Positions 35,101 through 46,895 of a DNA stretch of 64,000 nt are shown piece by piece. The DNA is from Mimachlamys varia (Eukaryota > Mollusca > Bivalvia > Pectinida > Pectinidae): assembly GCA_947623455.1 (NCBI GenBank), contig OX392540.1:7829432-7893431 (forward strand), read 5' to 3'. The first letter of the stretch is position 1; each line of letters begins with the position of its first letter. The notes under the pieces are model-generated. The model did not search any database. It saw nothing but the letters and a program-made list of their open reading frames with translations, and had not been told where the DNA came from. Both the position numbers and the translations under genes were made by a program.

Positions 35101-35867
35101 ACTGAAGTAGTCTGCGTCGTTATAATAGAGTGTCACGACTACATTTTCTTATAAATAAAACACAAAGCGCGATAGGTCTGGTATTGTTCAAAATAATGGC
35201 AGTAAAAAAGTCGATATGCTTTGCACGGGAGCCAACATGACACCTGACGCATCGGTTAATAACTTTGTTGTTTAATACTCAATGAAAACATGAGGAAGGT
35301 AGAGTTAGTGATTTTGTTCGCTATTTAGGTTTGAGATGGAATTTTGCGTCACGGGTGGCTCTATTACAATGTTATCCCTGACCTCGCTGTTTGCTACCAA
35401 TATCATATATTTAAGCAAATAGTCAGAAAGGCTCAAAATTGTTTTGTAATTTGAATTTAATGAACTATATAAAACTTACACAGTTAGATACACATATTAA
35501 TTATTAATCATGTTAATTGAACATAATTACTACGCATAATCTAATCACCAACGTTTCCTTGCATAAGGTTAAAATACAGATATCTAGGCCAATTAAAATG
35601 CCTCTTACAAGCAAGATTATAATATATATGTACATATATAAACTTAAAACAACATTATTATGCAACTTCGTAACCGATCTCTATTTTGTATTTCTAAAGT
35701 ATACTTTAAGATAGACTCAAAGAATTATTGATATAATGACAACAATTGAAATATATACGCAACACACACAAAAATAGGTAAAGCAATTCGCACAAAATGT
35801 TTCAGAGGAGAAGGCGATATATGAGTTTTACCGGCTTGAAAGGTTAAAGATGTTATACCGACGTAGG

Positions 35868-36420
35868 TCACAATGCGGTTTCAGAAAAGGAATGTTCGTC
35901 CTTATCTATGTTTTGTTTTTTTATTCGCTTCAATAACATCTTCCAGAATATCTTTCTTGCCAAATTGAGCTTACTCCCATCAACGTTGCTGTCATCAGGC
36001 CATTTAATAGGACTTATTTCATCCCAGTTTTTACGAATCAGTTTTGGAAACTCACTTGGCTTCATATCATTTAATAGAATAATGATATTCATATTTTCTC
36101 GTCGGTCACGAAACGAATACACACTGGTCAGTTTCATAGTGAAGGTTTCCCATTCATCCATAAAATAATTTCAGCTTACAACGAAAACAGATTTTCGTGA
36201 GTTATCAATGGCGTTCATAATGTTGTCACTCCTGTCTAATCCCGCATCGAAATCTTTATCATCGATACAATATTCAATATTTTCCTGTTCTAGCCAGGGA
36301 ACAAGGGTCCGGGCGACCCATGTAGTATCTTCGTAACAGTAATTTATAAAGACATCGAATGGAAATACATCATTTTCCAAAGGCTGTCTACACCACACTC
36401 TTAATTTCACACTGGGTCTT
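35868..36420 (-). pseudogene. Toll-like receptor U4, TIR only
   Basis: Near-complete TIR: KLRVWCRQPLEN, FDVFINYCYED, LVPWLEQEN, DKDFDAGLDRSDNI, NAIDNSRKSVFVVS, one in-frame TGA (36171-36173, where relatives have Cys), then DEWETFTMKLTSVYSF, WPDDS and KIFWKMLLKRIK, ending SETAL. The BB loop reads FDAG, with Ala where most TLRs have Pro. All LRRs are gone: homology stops at the membrane helix, where the recombinase duplicon begins (36474). Its own signal exon may be 39273-39219. This is the intact relative of the relic a fragments. Confidence 0.85.
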
Positions 36421-36473
36421 TTTAATGAAATAAATGTAAATTAGGGTACACAGTAAAGAAAAAACTATTATAG

Positions 36474-38087
36474 CAATCCGACAGTCGCTTTCCTTGTTAT
36501 CTACCGTTTCCGTTTTGACCTTCTTGCACATACTTTTTCCAAAATCCAATGCACGATAATTATTTTCCTTTTTATCTTCACTACTAGTTTCGACCTTCTT
36601 TCCACACTCCAATGCCCGACTGATTTCCACTTGTTGAGACTCCGACGGTCTTTTGTAGTCACGGCCCGCGGTACTGCGATGACCGGTCCTTTCCATAATG
36701 GACTGTTCATCGAACCCTGGAGTAAATAGAAAATAAATCTATGTTTACCATATTATCCATTATTGTTTAGATTAGAAAATACAAATGTGTACAACATTAA
36801 CGTCAAACTTCCATAACAGAAAAGTAAATTATATCAAATGATTACGTGTACCGAGTATATATTTTTAATGTAATTTTTGACCTACCGGCTTGATACAGAG
36901 ATGTGGCGCATGTCCTCTTTCCAGAGTGGTTGGAATAGTTCCCCTCAAATCCTGCGTCCTTGCACATGGTTTTCATTATGGTATTGAGTTTGTTTACTCC
37001 GATTGGCTGTAGTCCGAATTTGCCAAACGCCAGCGGTCTCCTGTAAAATGGACCATCTCCAACTGTCTGTAGGTATTTTTGGTAAATATCGTATAAACAC
37101 AGGGGATGTCCGGATTCTGAAAAGTGTTTCACATTTTTAGCCAAAATGTTCCTTTGGTGCAACCCCCCGGCGAAGTTTTTGTTGGTTCGTCCTTGAAATT
37201 CTATGAACGTTTTTCTATCACTATTCACCCCACAATGAAGCTGGGAAGTCTGTAAATCGCGATGTTCATCGTGACCACGTAGTCCAAACAATTTACAATT
37301 GTAATAGAATAACGTGTTGATAACAGCTTGCAAACTTGCTTGTCCCAGAATGTCGGACTCCCACAATGTATTTTCCTGCTCCGGGGTGATGGGGTCGGCT
37401 TGTTTTAGCGATACACCAATTCCCACGTTGGCCAGTTGTTTCATTCTTGCATCCAGTGTTTTTCGAAAGTTCGTAAAACGACAATCCTTAGCATCCAGAA
37501 AGTTTTTGTCCGTTACATCATGTTCTCTCATATATCTCAACACCGCCGACGATAACTGGTACAGGGTCCTCGGGGGTATGGTGAGCCATCTGCTCTTCGT
37601 GTTTCAACCATAAAACACGACAGCATATGGTCAAGTTCACTAGCTGAACACGAAAGGATATCTGAAAACTGTTCAACGTCGGTTCTGTTGATATTACGGA
37701 GAGTTCCAGTACTCGGAAACCCCATGAAGTATTCCTAATGGTATTCTTGCTCTGTTGTGCATGTTGTAGATTTTTTATATCCGTTGCCGTGACTGGGGCA
37801 CCGAACCGGTTGTTATCGTCCTTTTAAAACTCATCAACCCACTCTTTTGTATCAAATAACCCATTTTCAACCATAAAGTCCACTGACTGTTTGTCTTTTT
37901 CCTTCAATTCGTACTTGTCGACGGCCTGAGATAATGTTATATCATCAAGATCGCTGAAAACACCAGCATCAATGTCCCTTAGATCTCTCCAAGCATTGTC
38001 AAGGTCTGCCATAGTTGACATATATAACTGAAATGATTTTCTACTGTGACAGAAAAGTGAAAGTGTAAGAAATGGTGGGGAAAACAT
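36474..38087 (-). pseudogene. Crypton-type tyrosine recombinase, copy 2
   Basis: About 99% identical to 9344-10967 by eye, with the same TAA after KEWVDEF, the same 1-bp shift near 37577 and the same 169-bp intron (36885-36717, donor here GTAGG). All catalytic motifs are readable: FGLRGHDEHRDL, HSGKRTCATSLYQAG, MERTGHRSTAGRDYKR. At the duplicon edge the reading frame continues for about 28 codons into what appears to be the U4 membrane helix (IIVFSLLCTLIYIYFI) and then stops. A few bases are missing near 37705 relative to copy 1. Confidence 0.85.
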
Positions 38088-38199
38088 CGCCGTGACACTG
38101 ATCGGCCTAATCGGCTCCTAATAGGTTTTAGCTCCGCCCCTTGGCACGTGGGTTACGAAAACCTCGGCGGTCATTGGATAAAACAGATACATAATTGTC

Positions 38200-38268
38200 A
38201 CTCGTAAGGTATCGGATATATCACACTCGTCCTTCGGACTCGTGTTATATATTCGATACATTACTCGT
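38200..38268. repeat. imperfect palindrome, duplicon copy 2
   Basis: Copy of 11080-11148. The following 38269-39218 repeats 11149-12098 and holds no gene I recognise. Confidence 0.6.
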
Positions 38269-39218
38269 GCCCATCATGTATCTATTACTTATTAAACACG
38301 CCCTCCCCGTACAGCAATAAAAAACAAACAAATATCAACGATATTTTGGGGAAAAACTTGTTTCATGAATGTAAGAAACAAATACTTGCATGTTTTTTAT
38401 GACAATGACTATTTCTGAAGTAACACAGGTGTACATGCCTTTAGTATCTATGTATGTCCTTTGACTTTAACTACGTGATTAGAGTTATAATAAGTTCCTA
38501 AAATATACCTATCTATATCCAAAACATTGTTAAGTCGTTTTGTTTGCATCTAAGCTGAACACTTATTTCTATATATTTGAATTATTTTTATTTACCGTAA
38601 GATTTACGAGCCGTCTGTGTTTGTGTGTTATACAGTGTAAAATGCATGCGTAATAAGACTCAAATTAATTCACGATCATATGTATGCAGTAGGTACCTGA
38701 GGTTTATAGCCCGCTGTTACGTTACACTGTAAATAGATATAGCCCATCCGTACCAGGAAGTTGTTGTTCCAGACACGGAAAACACGAATAGGTATGATAT
38801 GATACAGGCGACGCGAAACAACACATCTGATGAAAGCCGATTACTTGTTGTTGTGATAGTTATAAGTATACTCTAAATATTGATATGATTTTCATGATGT
38901 ATATCATTTTAGTACACATACCTGTTATATGTGATCGCTTCATTACCATTATTTACTTCAGAAAACCATCCAAATATACACTTAGTAAATTAGTTAACAG
39001 TTTCTTTGTCGTCAAGGAAGTACAGATTATCACATACTTAACAGGTTTATATTGAATGGCGTTGAAATTGATTTAAAGCATAAATACGCACATACAGGTA
39101 TTGCGGTATGAGTGTGTGTAGATGTAGTGTATGCACACTATTACATGACACACCAATCAATATAGCATACATAACTACATAAAGGTCCTGTTAGCACCAC
39201 AGGCTAACGGATACTTAC

Positions 39219-39273
39219 CTGTAATGTAGAATATGGCGGACGAACAGATCAGGTACACCGTGATGTTCATCAT
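39219..39273 (-). CDS. orphan TLR signal-peptide exon, copy 2
   Basis: Identical coding to 12099-12153 (MMNITVYLICSSAIFYIT plus G, donor GTAAGT). The nearest receptor sequence downstream is the TIR-only U4 across the recombinase segment, so this exon is probably left over from the deleted front of U4. Confidence 0.65.
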
Positions 39274-39867
39274 CTTGCTTACTGTCTGCAGACTGAATAA
39301 ATAGCTTGATATACAATGTACATGTAGCGTAAATTATTCCCCGACATGCAAGTTTGCGTTCAATTTTCTAGTAGATCTCGACAAAGCTAGTGGCTTACGC
39401 AGTCGTGTGGAACGAAATTGCAATACCCTTACATTTGTCAGAAGCAAAAGAGGTTTTTTTTTAGTGTAAAATTAAAGCGCAACGAGTCACCTTACCCTAT
39501 GATTTATTTATTCATTTGTTTTTTTAAACCATTTGCTTCATTTTCGAACTCTTATTTAAATTGTGTACCAATTAAATAGTTGATAAAGAAAAAGACAAAA
39601 TCAAGAGATTCATAGTCCACCGAAATAGGGTGCAAATGCGTGTCCTCGTATATGGTGTAAGAATAGCAGGGTCTTGACAACCGGAACTATGGTAATTGTT
39701 CGTTAAACGAATACCGTTACAAATAACAGCTACTGACGCAAATATGGACCAACTCTCGTCGACGTAGTTAAGTATGTTGTCAATATTTCGCAAAGATGGA
39801 TATTTTACATCAAGTGTTATCAATTTGCATTTTGTTACGAAACGTGACGGCATATAGAACCTGACCT

Positions 39868-39935
39868 GAACGAGCCGGGCGCGGACCCGAGACCTCTAGG
39901 TTATGGAGCCAGGACATTACCACCAGGCCAAAAGG
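39868..39935 (-). repeat. tRNA-like repeat, duplicon copy 2
   Basis: Counterpart of 12745-12810. The gypsy element is inserted about 65 bp to its right. Confidence 0.45.
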
Positions 39936-40000
39936 TGCGAACCAGTTGACCTGGTTTGTAATTTTCTGATATTGTTATGCAAGTTTGCAACTCCAGGTAA

Positions 40001-40280
40001 TGTTGTATTCGTGTGTCCGAGATTAACAAGACAAACACTGGTAAACTATATACATGTTTATTGGTCCAGTGTCAGGCGGGAACTCCTCTTACAAAGAACA
40101 ATGCACTATAACTATCTAAGCATTATAACATTGTATACATGATACAGGGCCTAACAATTAATAGCTTGTGATATCAGGTAGAGCCGTGAAGCCGGGGTCT
40201 GTTCGGGATTCAGATTGTCAGTGACCTCAAGGTTGCAGACCTGTCAATTTGCTTTAACTATTAATCTGATAAACACTACA
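40001..40280 (-). repeat. 3' LTR of gypsy element
   Basis: 280 bp, starting TGTTGTATTCG and ending AAACACTACA in plus-strand reading. Differs from the other LTR only near 40134 (A here, G there). Confidence 0.96.
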
Positions 40281-40294
40281 ACCCTCTCCTCTTT
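40281..40294 (-). other. polypurine tract
   Basis: On the minus strand AAAGAGGAGAGGGT directly abuts the 3' LTR, the usual place for plus-strand DNA priming. 40295-40740 is 3' untranslated element sequence. Confidence 0.8.
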
Positions 40295-40740
40295 GGATAG
40301 CTAATTGGGTTGTCAGGACAGAATTAATGTCTCCATGTGTGCGAGCTGGGATGGGTACGCACATGATACTGTGGGAGAATTTTGATATCATTCGAGTAAC
40401 ACAGTTCACAGTTCATAGTTCATAGTTCAGAGTTTTACACTATGAATGGAATTCTTCCGTATGGTACACGAGCATCACACATGTGTATGACATGTTTATT
40501 TTCACAAAACCGTCTATACCTAGTACATGAAACTAAAACTAATACTATATATGTGTAATAACGAAGTAAAACAAATCTAATCTACCGTAATTAGTTTCTT
40601 TATGACATGTACACATTCTAATCTATATAATGACTAACTAATTAAATGAGATTGTTGTAAGCTATAATTGCTTAGCAGTGAGCCAAAGGATTATTATGCC
40701 TTTATCTACACGACTCACTGGGTCTATCCTTGTTGGATTT

Positions 40741-43700
40741 CTACATAGTCTCTATCAAACGTTCACGTGATTTTGGTATTCTTTTTGGTCGTCCTGGATT
40801 CCTGTCAAGAGTTCGTTTGTCTCTGTCACGCGGCAAGGTTGGCGTAGCACACGGAATATTCTGGGGGTTAGGACGTATCACCTTTTTGAAGAATGACGCG
40901 TTTCTGGTAACTTTGTGATCGTGTCTCTCTGCAGTTATCATGCTTCCCTTTTTCGCTGTTACCTTGTAAGGTCTTGGGTCATACGGCGGGGATGTTTTAT
41001 CGCGTCTCTCCTGTTTGACTAGTACTTTATCATTGACAGATATGTTCGATTCTCTCGCGTGCTTTCTCGTGTCGGAGTACTGTTTCATTTTCTCTTTTTG
41101 GCGAGCGTCACGTTTTCTTACCTCTCTGTCATTGATCTTCGGTTCTATGGTTGGAATTTTGATTCGGATATTCCTTCCAAACATTAGCGTAGCTGGCGGG
41201 ATACCAGTTGTTGTATGAGGAGTACTGCGGTAATTCCTTAGAAAACCACAAAGTTCCCGTTTCCACTCTTTTTGTTCCGCTGTGGCTGCTCTTATAGACT
41301 TTCCTATTGTTTTCATGAACCGTTCAGCTTCACCGTTTGCTTGAGGCCATAACGGTGTAACCTTTCTGTGGTGAAAACCGGCGTATTCGGAAAACTTGTT
41401 GAAATCCTCGCTGTTGAAAGGCGGTCCATTGTCCGTTCGGAGAGTTTCAGGCACTCCAAATGTCGCAAATATTTTGTCCAATAGGGGTATAACAGCACGG
41501 GCAGTAATTGTTGTCAGAGTTTCTACTACTGGATACCTCGAGTAGTCATCGATGAGAACCATTAGATAGCATCCAGACGGGAATGGTCCACAAAAGTCCA
41601 TGCTGACTTGTGTCCATGGCGTTTTTGGAAGTTCTGTCATACGCAGTGGTTCTGTTGTTTGGCGTTGTACAGACGCTAGGCAGGGTATGCATTCTTTGCA
41701 CATTTCCTCCACTTTGTTGTTTATACCGGGAAACCAGACTTTTTCACGTAGTAGTTGTTTGGTTTTAACTATTCCCTGGTGTCCTTCGTGAGCTAGTTGT
41801 ATAACTCTTTGTTGTTGTGACTGTGGTATGACTATTCTTCTGGCATGCAGTAATACTTCCCCTTCAGCCAATGAGGCTATGGTTAGTTCATTTTTCAGTC
41901 TTGAAAATGTCTCCATCTCTTTGCTTTGTTTATTTGCACTGTTCCATTTTCCACTTTTCACACACTTTATGACGTTCTGTAAAGTACGGTCAACTTTTGT
42001 AGCGGCGCAAATCTCTATGATTGTCATAGCTTTTGGAACAGAGTTTATAGCAATATGGTTGACATATTGTTCTGCATGTTTTGAATTTTTGTCACTTGCA
42101 CGTCCAACGGGATGTCTAGACATATAATCGGCAGCGTTTTTCGTTCCTGGCTTGTATGTCACATTGAAACTGTAGCTCTGTAATCGTAATCTCCAACGTT
42201 CGATTCGCGCTGGGGGTTTTGATTTTGGATTATTGAATATACATTCAAGCGGTTGATGATCACTTTCTAGGGTGAATGAGTGTCCGAACAAATATAGATG
42301 AAAATGTTCACAACTCCATACAACCGCTAAGGCTTCTCTTTCCGTTTGGGAATACCTTTGTTCCACATCTGTCAGAGCTCTACTCGCGTAGGCAATAATC
42401 TTGTCATCCTGCGATAATATCGCACCTAATCCAACTGGACAAGCATCAACGATGAGTTTTGTTGTTTTCGATGGATCAAAGTACGACATCACTGTGTCAC
42501 TGGTCAGATCCTGTTTTAGCTTTTCGAAAGCACTTTGCTGAACTGGCGTCCAGTCCCATTGTTTCCTGCTTTTTGTCAGTTCTCTGAGCGGTTCAGTTGT
42601 TGTTGAGTAATTCGGTATGAATCTACCAACATAATTCGTCATGCCAAGAAAACTACGTACCTCTGTTGCGTTTGTCGGTACTGGCGCGTTCCTTATGGCA
42701 TCGACCTTCTTGGGGTCAGCTGATATTCCGTTTTCACTGAAAACATATCCATAGAATTCCAGCTTGTTTTTGTTGAACTCGCATTTCTTTTTGTTGAGAG
42801 TTAGATTGTTCTCTTTGAGTCGCTCAAACACTTTTTCCAGGTTTGCGTCGTGTTCCTCTTGTGATTTTCCGTAAACTATTATATCATCACTGACATTTCG
42901 CACACCTGCTAATCCTTCGAGGACAGTTCTGAGTGTGTTTTGAAAAATCCCCGCAGCGGACGATATTCCAAAACTTAGGCGTTTATAACGTCGTAATCCA
43001 ACGTGTGTCGTGAATGTTGTGATGTTTCTGGAGTCTTCATCAAGTTCTAATTGATGATAACCAGCATTTAGATCCAGTTTGCTGAAAACTTTAGATCCAT
43101 TCAGGTCTACGATAAGATCATCTATGGTAGGCGTTATGTGTCGTTCCCTTTGGATAGCCTTGTTAGCTTGACGCATATCCACACAAAGTCGTATTTCTCC
43201 GGGATTTTTCGGTTTGGGTGCTACCACAATTGGCGATACCCAGGGTGTGGGACCTGATACTTTTTCAATTATATCCAAGTCTTCTAGATGTTTTATTTCC
43301 TTCTCTACTTGTTTACGCACGTGGAATGGAATGCGACGGTGTGGTTGACTAACTGGTATGACCTCTTTGTCAATGTGTAGCTTTATTTTGACACCCTCAC
43401 ACTTTCCAATTCCGGTAAATGTAGGTAAATACTGATCACAGATTTCGTCACACTTCGTTTTGGTTGAAACATTCGCAATGGTTGGAATGATTTGTAGCTT
43501 TACTGCTGTTTCATAGCTAAGCAAATTTCCATGTTTTCCTTTTACAACAAAGAATGGCGCAGTTGTGATTTTCTTTCCCGTTTCAATTGTTGCGTCAAAT
43601 GTTCCCAGGAGCGGTATGGGTTTAGATGATCCATACGCGAACACTTTTGTTTTTGATTTCTTCAGAACACTCTTGCCTTTAATCTTTCCATAGGTATCAT

Positions 43701-43908
43701 CACTGATGATATTCACGCTTGATCCTGTGTCGATAAGGATTTTTGTTTGCAATCCATCAATCGATATGTTGACTTTTGGTTGACCAGGTTTTATGTTGTT
43801 AACGGTACGATCCGTTTCTAAACCGAAGCTGTATTCATCTGAACTGCTTGATGAGTCGCTGTTTTGGTCAATGTTTTTGACAACTTTCTTATCTATTTTT
43901 CTGCACAT
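40741..43908 (-). CDS. pol: gypsy Pol: protease, RT, RNase H, integrase
   Basis: Open for 1055 codons. Protease: ILIDTGSSVNII near residue 57. Reverse transcriptase: LDLNAGYHQ and an active site reading VSDD rather than the common YxDD (about residue 342). RNase H: IVDACPVGLGAIL, TEREALAVVW, ESDHQPL. Integrase: HHCC zinc site (HEGHQG to CKECIPC), core DFCGPFPSG, RTDNGPPFNS, NGEAERFMKT (D, D, E). Ends after RERLIETM without a chromodomain. The frame is the same as gag and continues directly from it through the zinc knuckle, interrupted by a TAG at 43927-43929. Belongs with metazoan Mag-like gypsy elements (inference). Confidence 0.95.
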   Translation of the reverse strand: MCRKIDKKVVKNIDQNSDSSSSSDEYSFGLETDRTVNNIKPGQPKVNISIDGLQTKILIDTGSSVNIISDDTYGKIKGKSVLKKSKTKVFAYGSSKPIPLLGTFDATIETGKKITTAPFFVVKGKHGNLLSYETAVKLQIIPTIANVSTKTKCDEICDQYLPTFTGIGKCEGVKIKLHIDKEVIPVSQPHRRIPFHVRKQVEKEIKHLEDLDIIEKVSGPTPWVSPIVVAPKPKNPGEIRLCVDMRQANKAIQRERHITPTIDDLIVDLNGSKVFSKLDLNAGYHQLELDEDSRNITTFTTHVGLRRYKRLSFGISSAAGIFQNTLRTVLEGLAGVRNVSDDIIVYGKSQEEHDANLEKVFERLKENNLTLNKKKCEFNKNKLEFYGYVFSENGISADPKKVDAIRNAPVPTNATEVRSFLGMTNYVGRFIPNYSTTTEPLRELTKSRKQWDWTPVQQSAFEKLKQDLTSDTVMSYFDPSKTTKLIVDACPVGLGAILSQDDKIIAYASRALTDVEQRYSQTEREALAVVWSCEHFHLYLFGHSFTLESDHQPLECIFNNPKSKPPARIERWRLRLQSYSFNVTYKPGTKNAADYMSRHPVGRASDKNSKHAEQYVNHIAINSVPKAMTIIEICAATKVDRTLQNVIKCVKSGKWNSANKQSKEMETFSRLKNELTIASLAEGEVLLHARRIVIPQSQQQRVIQLAHEGHQGIVKTKQLLREKVWFPGINNKVEEMCKECIPCLASVQRQTTEPLRMTELPKTPWTQVSMDFCGPFPSGCYLMVLIDDYSRYPVVETLTTITARAVIPLLDKIFATFGVPETLRTDNGPPFNSEDFNKFSEYAGFHHRKVTPLWPQANGEAERFMKTIGKSIRAATAEQKEWKRELCGFLRNYRSTPHTTTGIPPATLMFGRNIRIKIPTIEPKINDREVRKRDARQKEKMKQYSDTRKHARESNISVNDKVLVKQERRDKTSPPYDPRPYKVTAKKGSMITAERHDHKVTRNASFFKKVIRPNPQNIPCATPTLPRDRDKRTLDRNPGRPKRIPKSRERLIETM

Positions 43909-43926
43909 TTTCGCGAAGTGTCCTTC

Positions 43927-44670
43927 CTATTTGCAAAAATTGCATATTTTTCCATTTGCTGGGCATGGCTTTTCTCTTTGATGAGGAAACTTTCCTCTGC
44001 ATTTCCAACATTTTGTTGATTCAGAAGATGATTGTGACTCTCTTTGCTGATTTTGAGTTCGGGGCTTGTTCTTCCAAGACGTACCTTTTGACTTTGTGTT
44101 TATTTTTCTGACCTCTTCCGAAATACCTGTATGTGATTGGTGATCTTTCCTCTCTATCACGTTTGCGTGTGTGTCCGCTAACTCCATGCTTCTGGCGAGT
44201 TAAAGTAAACGTTCAAGGCTCATCTCGTCTCGGAGAGATCGGCGTCTTAATCTTGACGACGAACATCCAAAAATTATTTGGGATTTTATTTCTCTCTCTT
44301 GGTCAGCAAACTCACAGCGAGCACTTTGTTGTCTAAGTCTTGTTGTAAAGGCATCAACATGTTCACCTGTCTGTTGTTGCATATGTCTGAATTTGTACAC
44401 TTCATATTCAGTTGCTTTCTTCGGAGCAAAATACTCAGCAATTTTTCCTTTGGCACTGTCAAAGTCATCACCTGTATCCTGTAATGTTTCAAATATGTCG
44501 CCCACATTTTCTCCAGCGTAATGTAGTAGCATTGCTCGTTGTCGTTTATTATCTTTGATGTTCATGGCAGTGAACAGGTTTTCAATCCTCTTAACATACT
44601 TCTGCCATCTTACGTCTGATGCTGGTTCATGTACGACAAACGGCGGGAAAACTGGTAACACTGTTGCCAT
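43927..44670 (-). pseudogene. gag: gypsy Gag with two in-frame stops
   Basis: Starts MATVLPVFPPFVVHEPASDV at 44670 and continues as a retrotransposon Gag (WQKYVKRIENLF, KIAEYFAPKKATEYEVYKF, CEFADQEREIKSQI). A TAA at 44200-44202 interrupts it; the same frame resumes (MELADTHANVIE), passes a first Cys-rich region (CWKCRGKFPH) and enters a CCHC zinc knuckle (CNFCK ... GHFAKMC). A TAG at 43927-43929 sits inside that knuckle. Frame is preserved across both stops into Pol. Read-through at one is possible, but a stop inside the knuckle looks like mutation. Confidence 0.88.
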
Positions 44671-44780
44671 GTTTTAATGAAGGGTGTTTCCACTAAAAAC
44701 CACGAATGTACTACACAGTAGTTTCCTTCTAATGAAAAACAGTATTTGTTAATCCATCTTTAGAGTTCCTAGTTCATTTT

Positions 44781-44800
44781 TGGTTTTATCCTCGTCGCCA
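44781..44800 (-). other. primer-binding site
   Basis: Minus-strand TGGCGACGAGGATAAAACCA, one base inside the 5' LTR. The TGG start is complementary to a tRNA CCA end. Which tRNA is not decided. Confidence 0.75.
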
Positions 44801-44801
44801 T

Positions 44802-45081
44802 TGTTGTATTCGTGTGTCCGAGATTAACAAGACAAACACTGGTAAACTATATACATGTTTATTGGTCCAGTGTCAGGCGGGAACTCCTCTTACAAAGAAC
44901 AATGCACTATAACTATCTAAGCATTATAGCATTGTATACATGATACAGGGCCTAACAATTAATAGCTTGTGATATCAGGTAGAGCCGTGAAGCCGGGGTC
45001 TGTTCGGGATTCAGATTGTCAGTGACCTCAAGGTTGCAGACCTGTCAATTTGCTTTAACTATTAATCTGATAAACACTACA
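44802..45081 (-). repeat. 5' LTR of gypsy element
   Basis: 280 bp, same ends as 40001-40280, one base different. It should contain the element's promoter. Followed at once by the second GGTAA (45082-45086). Confidence 0.96.
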
Positions 45082-45411
45082 GGTAACATCCTTCTCTTTA
45101 AAGTGATTTGATCCTCTATCAAATCACATCGAATAATATTAATACAGACACTCACTGGTATCCCGGACGAGCCAACATTTTGTTACGAAACGTTACGGCA
45201 TATAGAACCTGACGTAGGCATACAAATCAAACAGATCCGTCACAACGTCACGTTTAATCGGGTATCAGGGGCTGTATTTGAGAAATTATCAATGTGACAA
45301 TCAGTACATCTCGTACAAACGCTCAGACATGGGTTCTTATTACATTAATTAATAGAAACATCCCGACATGAACAGTATTTAAAATCAAGGAGCAGAAATG
45401 AATCTGGTGAG

Positions 45412-45480
45412 ACGAGCCTGGCGCGAACCTCTAGGTTATGGAGCCAGGACGTTACCACCAGGCCTAAAGATCCGAACCCG
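45412..45480 (-). repeat. tRNA-like repeat, duplicon copy 2
   Basis: Counterpart of 13203-13262. Surrounding 45087-46129 repeats 12878-13909 and shows no gene. Confidence 0.45.
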
Positions 45481-46129
45481 TTGACCTGGTTTGTAATTTC
45501 CTGATATTGTTATGAAAGGTCGCTTCTCCACATAACAAAATCCCGAATTGTTTTCTAAACATCGATAAAACTAATATTGTAATCTAACAATGGATTGTGT
45601 TATGCACGAAAATCTGCATCACAAAATAAAAATAAATATTGTATTTAAATGTTAAAATAGAATGGAATTGAAACATTTTGTTTTTGGAAGGGGAATCTAA
45701 ACAATGACACGTGTGTTGTTGACCACATCCAAAAAGTTTGCATTAAACAGGTCTTCTTGCAAGTACGTATGATTTACACATATCTATAACTGTTGTGTTC
45801 TAGATCCTTGTATAATTTTATATTTTGCTTTTATAAAGTGATATTAACCTTATGTTTCTATTATTGACCTCGCTGTATATAATGTCATATTTTCTTTCAA
45901 ATATACTGTCAGACTCCAATTATCTGCGTAATTAATGATCCACTTAACGCTTACACTATTATATACAAAGACAAAGGAATATTTGTGTTTTCTTTATCAT
46001 ATAAAATGATTGATATTGACAAAGTAAAGCAGATTAGAAGATGTTGTCGTTGGACATCCGTTCATATTAATGATCGATATTAAACATATTAAATGTAGTA
46101 TGATACTAAGTGTTCCCTAGATGCGTGGT

Positions 46130-46440
46130 ATGCTTACCATGTGTGGTGTGCCCACGCTGTATGGTGTTCCAACGTTGTTTGGTGTTCCGATTTTATGTGA
46201 TGTTCCCTAGATGTGTGTTGTTTCCACGATGTGTAATTTGTTTACGATGTGTGTTGTGATCACGATGTGTGTTGTGATCACGATGTGTGGTGTTTCCACG
46301 ATATGTGTTGTGCCCCGATGTGTAATGTTCTTACGATGTATGGTGTGCTCACGATGTGTGGTATGCTCATAACGAGTGCCTGCCATGTGCTGTGTGCCCA
46401 CAATGTGTTTTGTGCTCATGACGTGTTAATGGTACGTAAA
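46130..46440. repeat. degenerate 18-bp satellite, duplicon copy 2
   Basis: Counterpart of 13910-14190 with extra subunits near 46210-46260. No expansion into 72-bp units here. Confidence 0.82.
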
Positions 46441-46539
46441 TTGTGTTTGTATAATAAATGTCGGATCGATAATAGTTAGCGCACATGTGTGCGTACGATT
46501 CACTGACTGTGCCAATCTGTGACGTTGTCGATGGCGAAC

Positions 46540-46895
46540 TGATATATGGACGTCGTGACCTTAATTAAAACTCCCTCAGCGGATTCCTTTCTGTTATTGG
46601 ACACACCGGCCGACCATGATTGCCGACAAATCGGCTTGCCGCGTCCGCCACCGTCTGCCATAGGCTACGGAGGTGTCTCTATATTGACGTCGCGACGTAA
46701 CGCGCAGGCTTCCGCTCCCTGGACGGTCAACCAATCTCCATGTGGCTCTGAGACTAAACGGGATATTGCTGCCTTATGTATATCATATTGTTGGGCTACA
46801 TGACGTTTAGAATACCCCTGCATTATCAGTTCAATGACCCTACCCCTGTTGACCTCACTCAATCGCGGCATTTCGCTCTCAATTCGCTTCGACAA
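46540..46895 (-). pseudogene. Tc1/mariner transposase N-terminal relic
   Basis: Minus strand: MPRLSEVNRGRVIELIMQGY, SKRHVAQQYDIHKAAISRL form the paired-type helix-turn-helix of Tc1-like transposases. The following RPxSG / RVTSRR hinge is readable only in another frame. It is truncated before any DDE motif. More intact than 14285-14665. Confidence 0.8.

Larger units (their letters stand above)
40001..45081 (-). mobile_element. Ty3/gypsy LTR retrotransposon, very young
   Basis: Complete 5081-bp element read leftwards: LTRs 40001-40280 and 44802-45081 (280 bp, TG...CA, one difference), 5-bp target duplication GGTAA (39996-40000 and 45082-45086), tRNA-primer site next to the right LTR and polypurine tract next to the left LTR. 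The empty site, with a single GGTAA, survives at 12873-12877 in the other duplicon. Domain order protease-RT-RNaseH-integrase places it in Ty3/gypsy. No chromodomain or envelope gene is visible. Gag-pol is one frame with two stop codons, so autonomy is doubtful despite its youth. Confidence 0.97.

Noticed and set aside
40741..43908. Chromovirus or errantivirus assignment of the gypsy element
   Set aside because: No chromodomain at the integrase end and no envelope-like ORF between Pol and the LTR.
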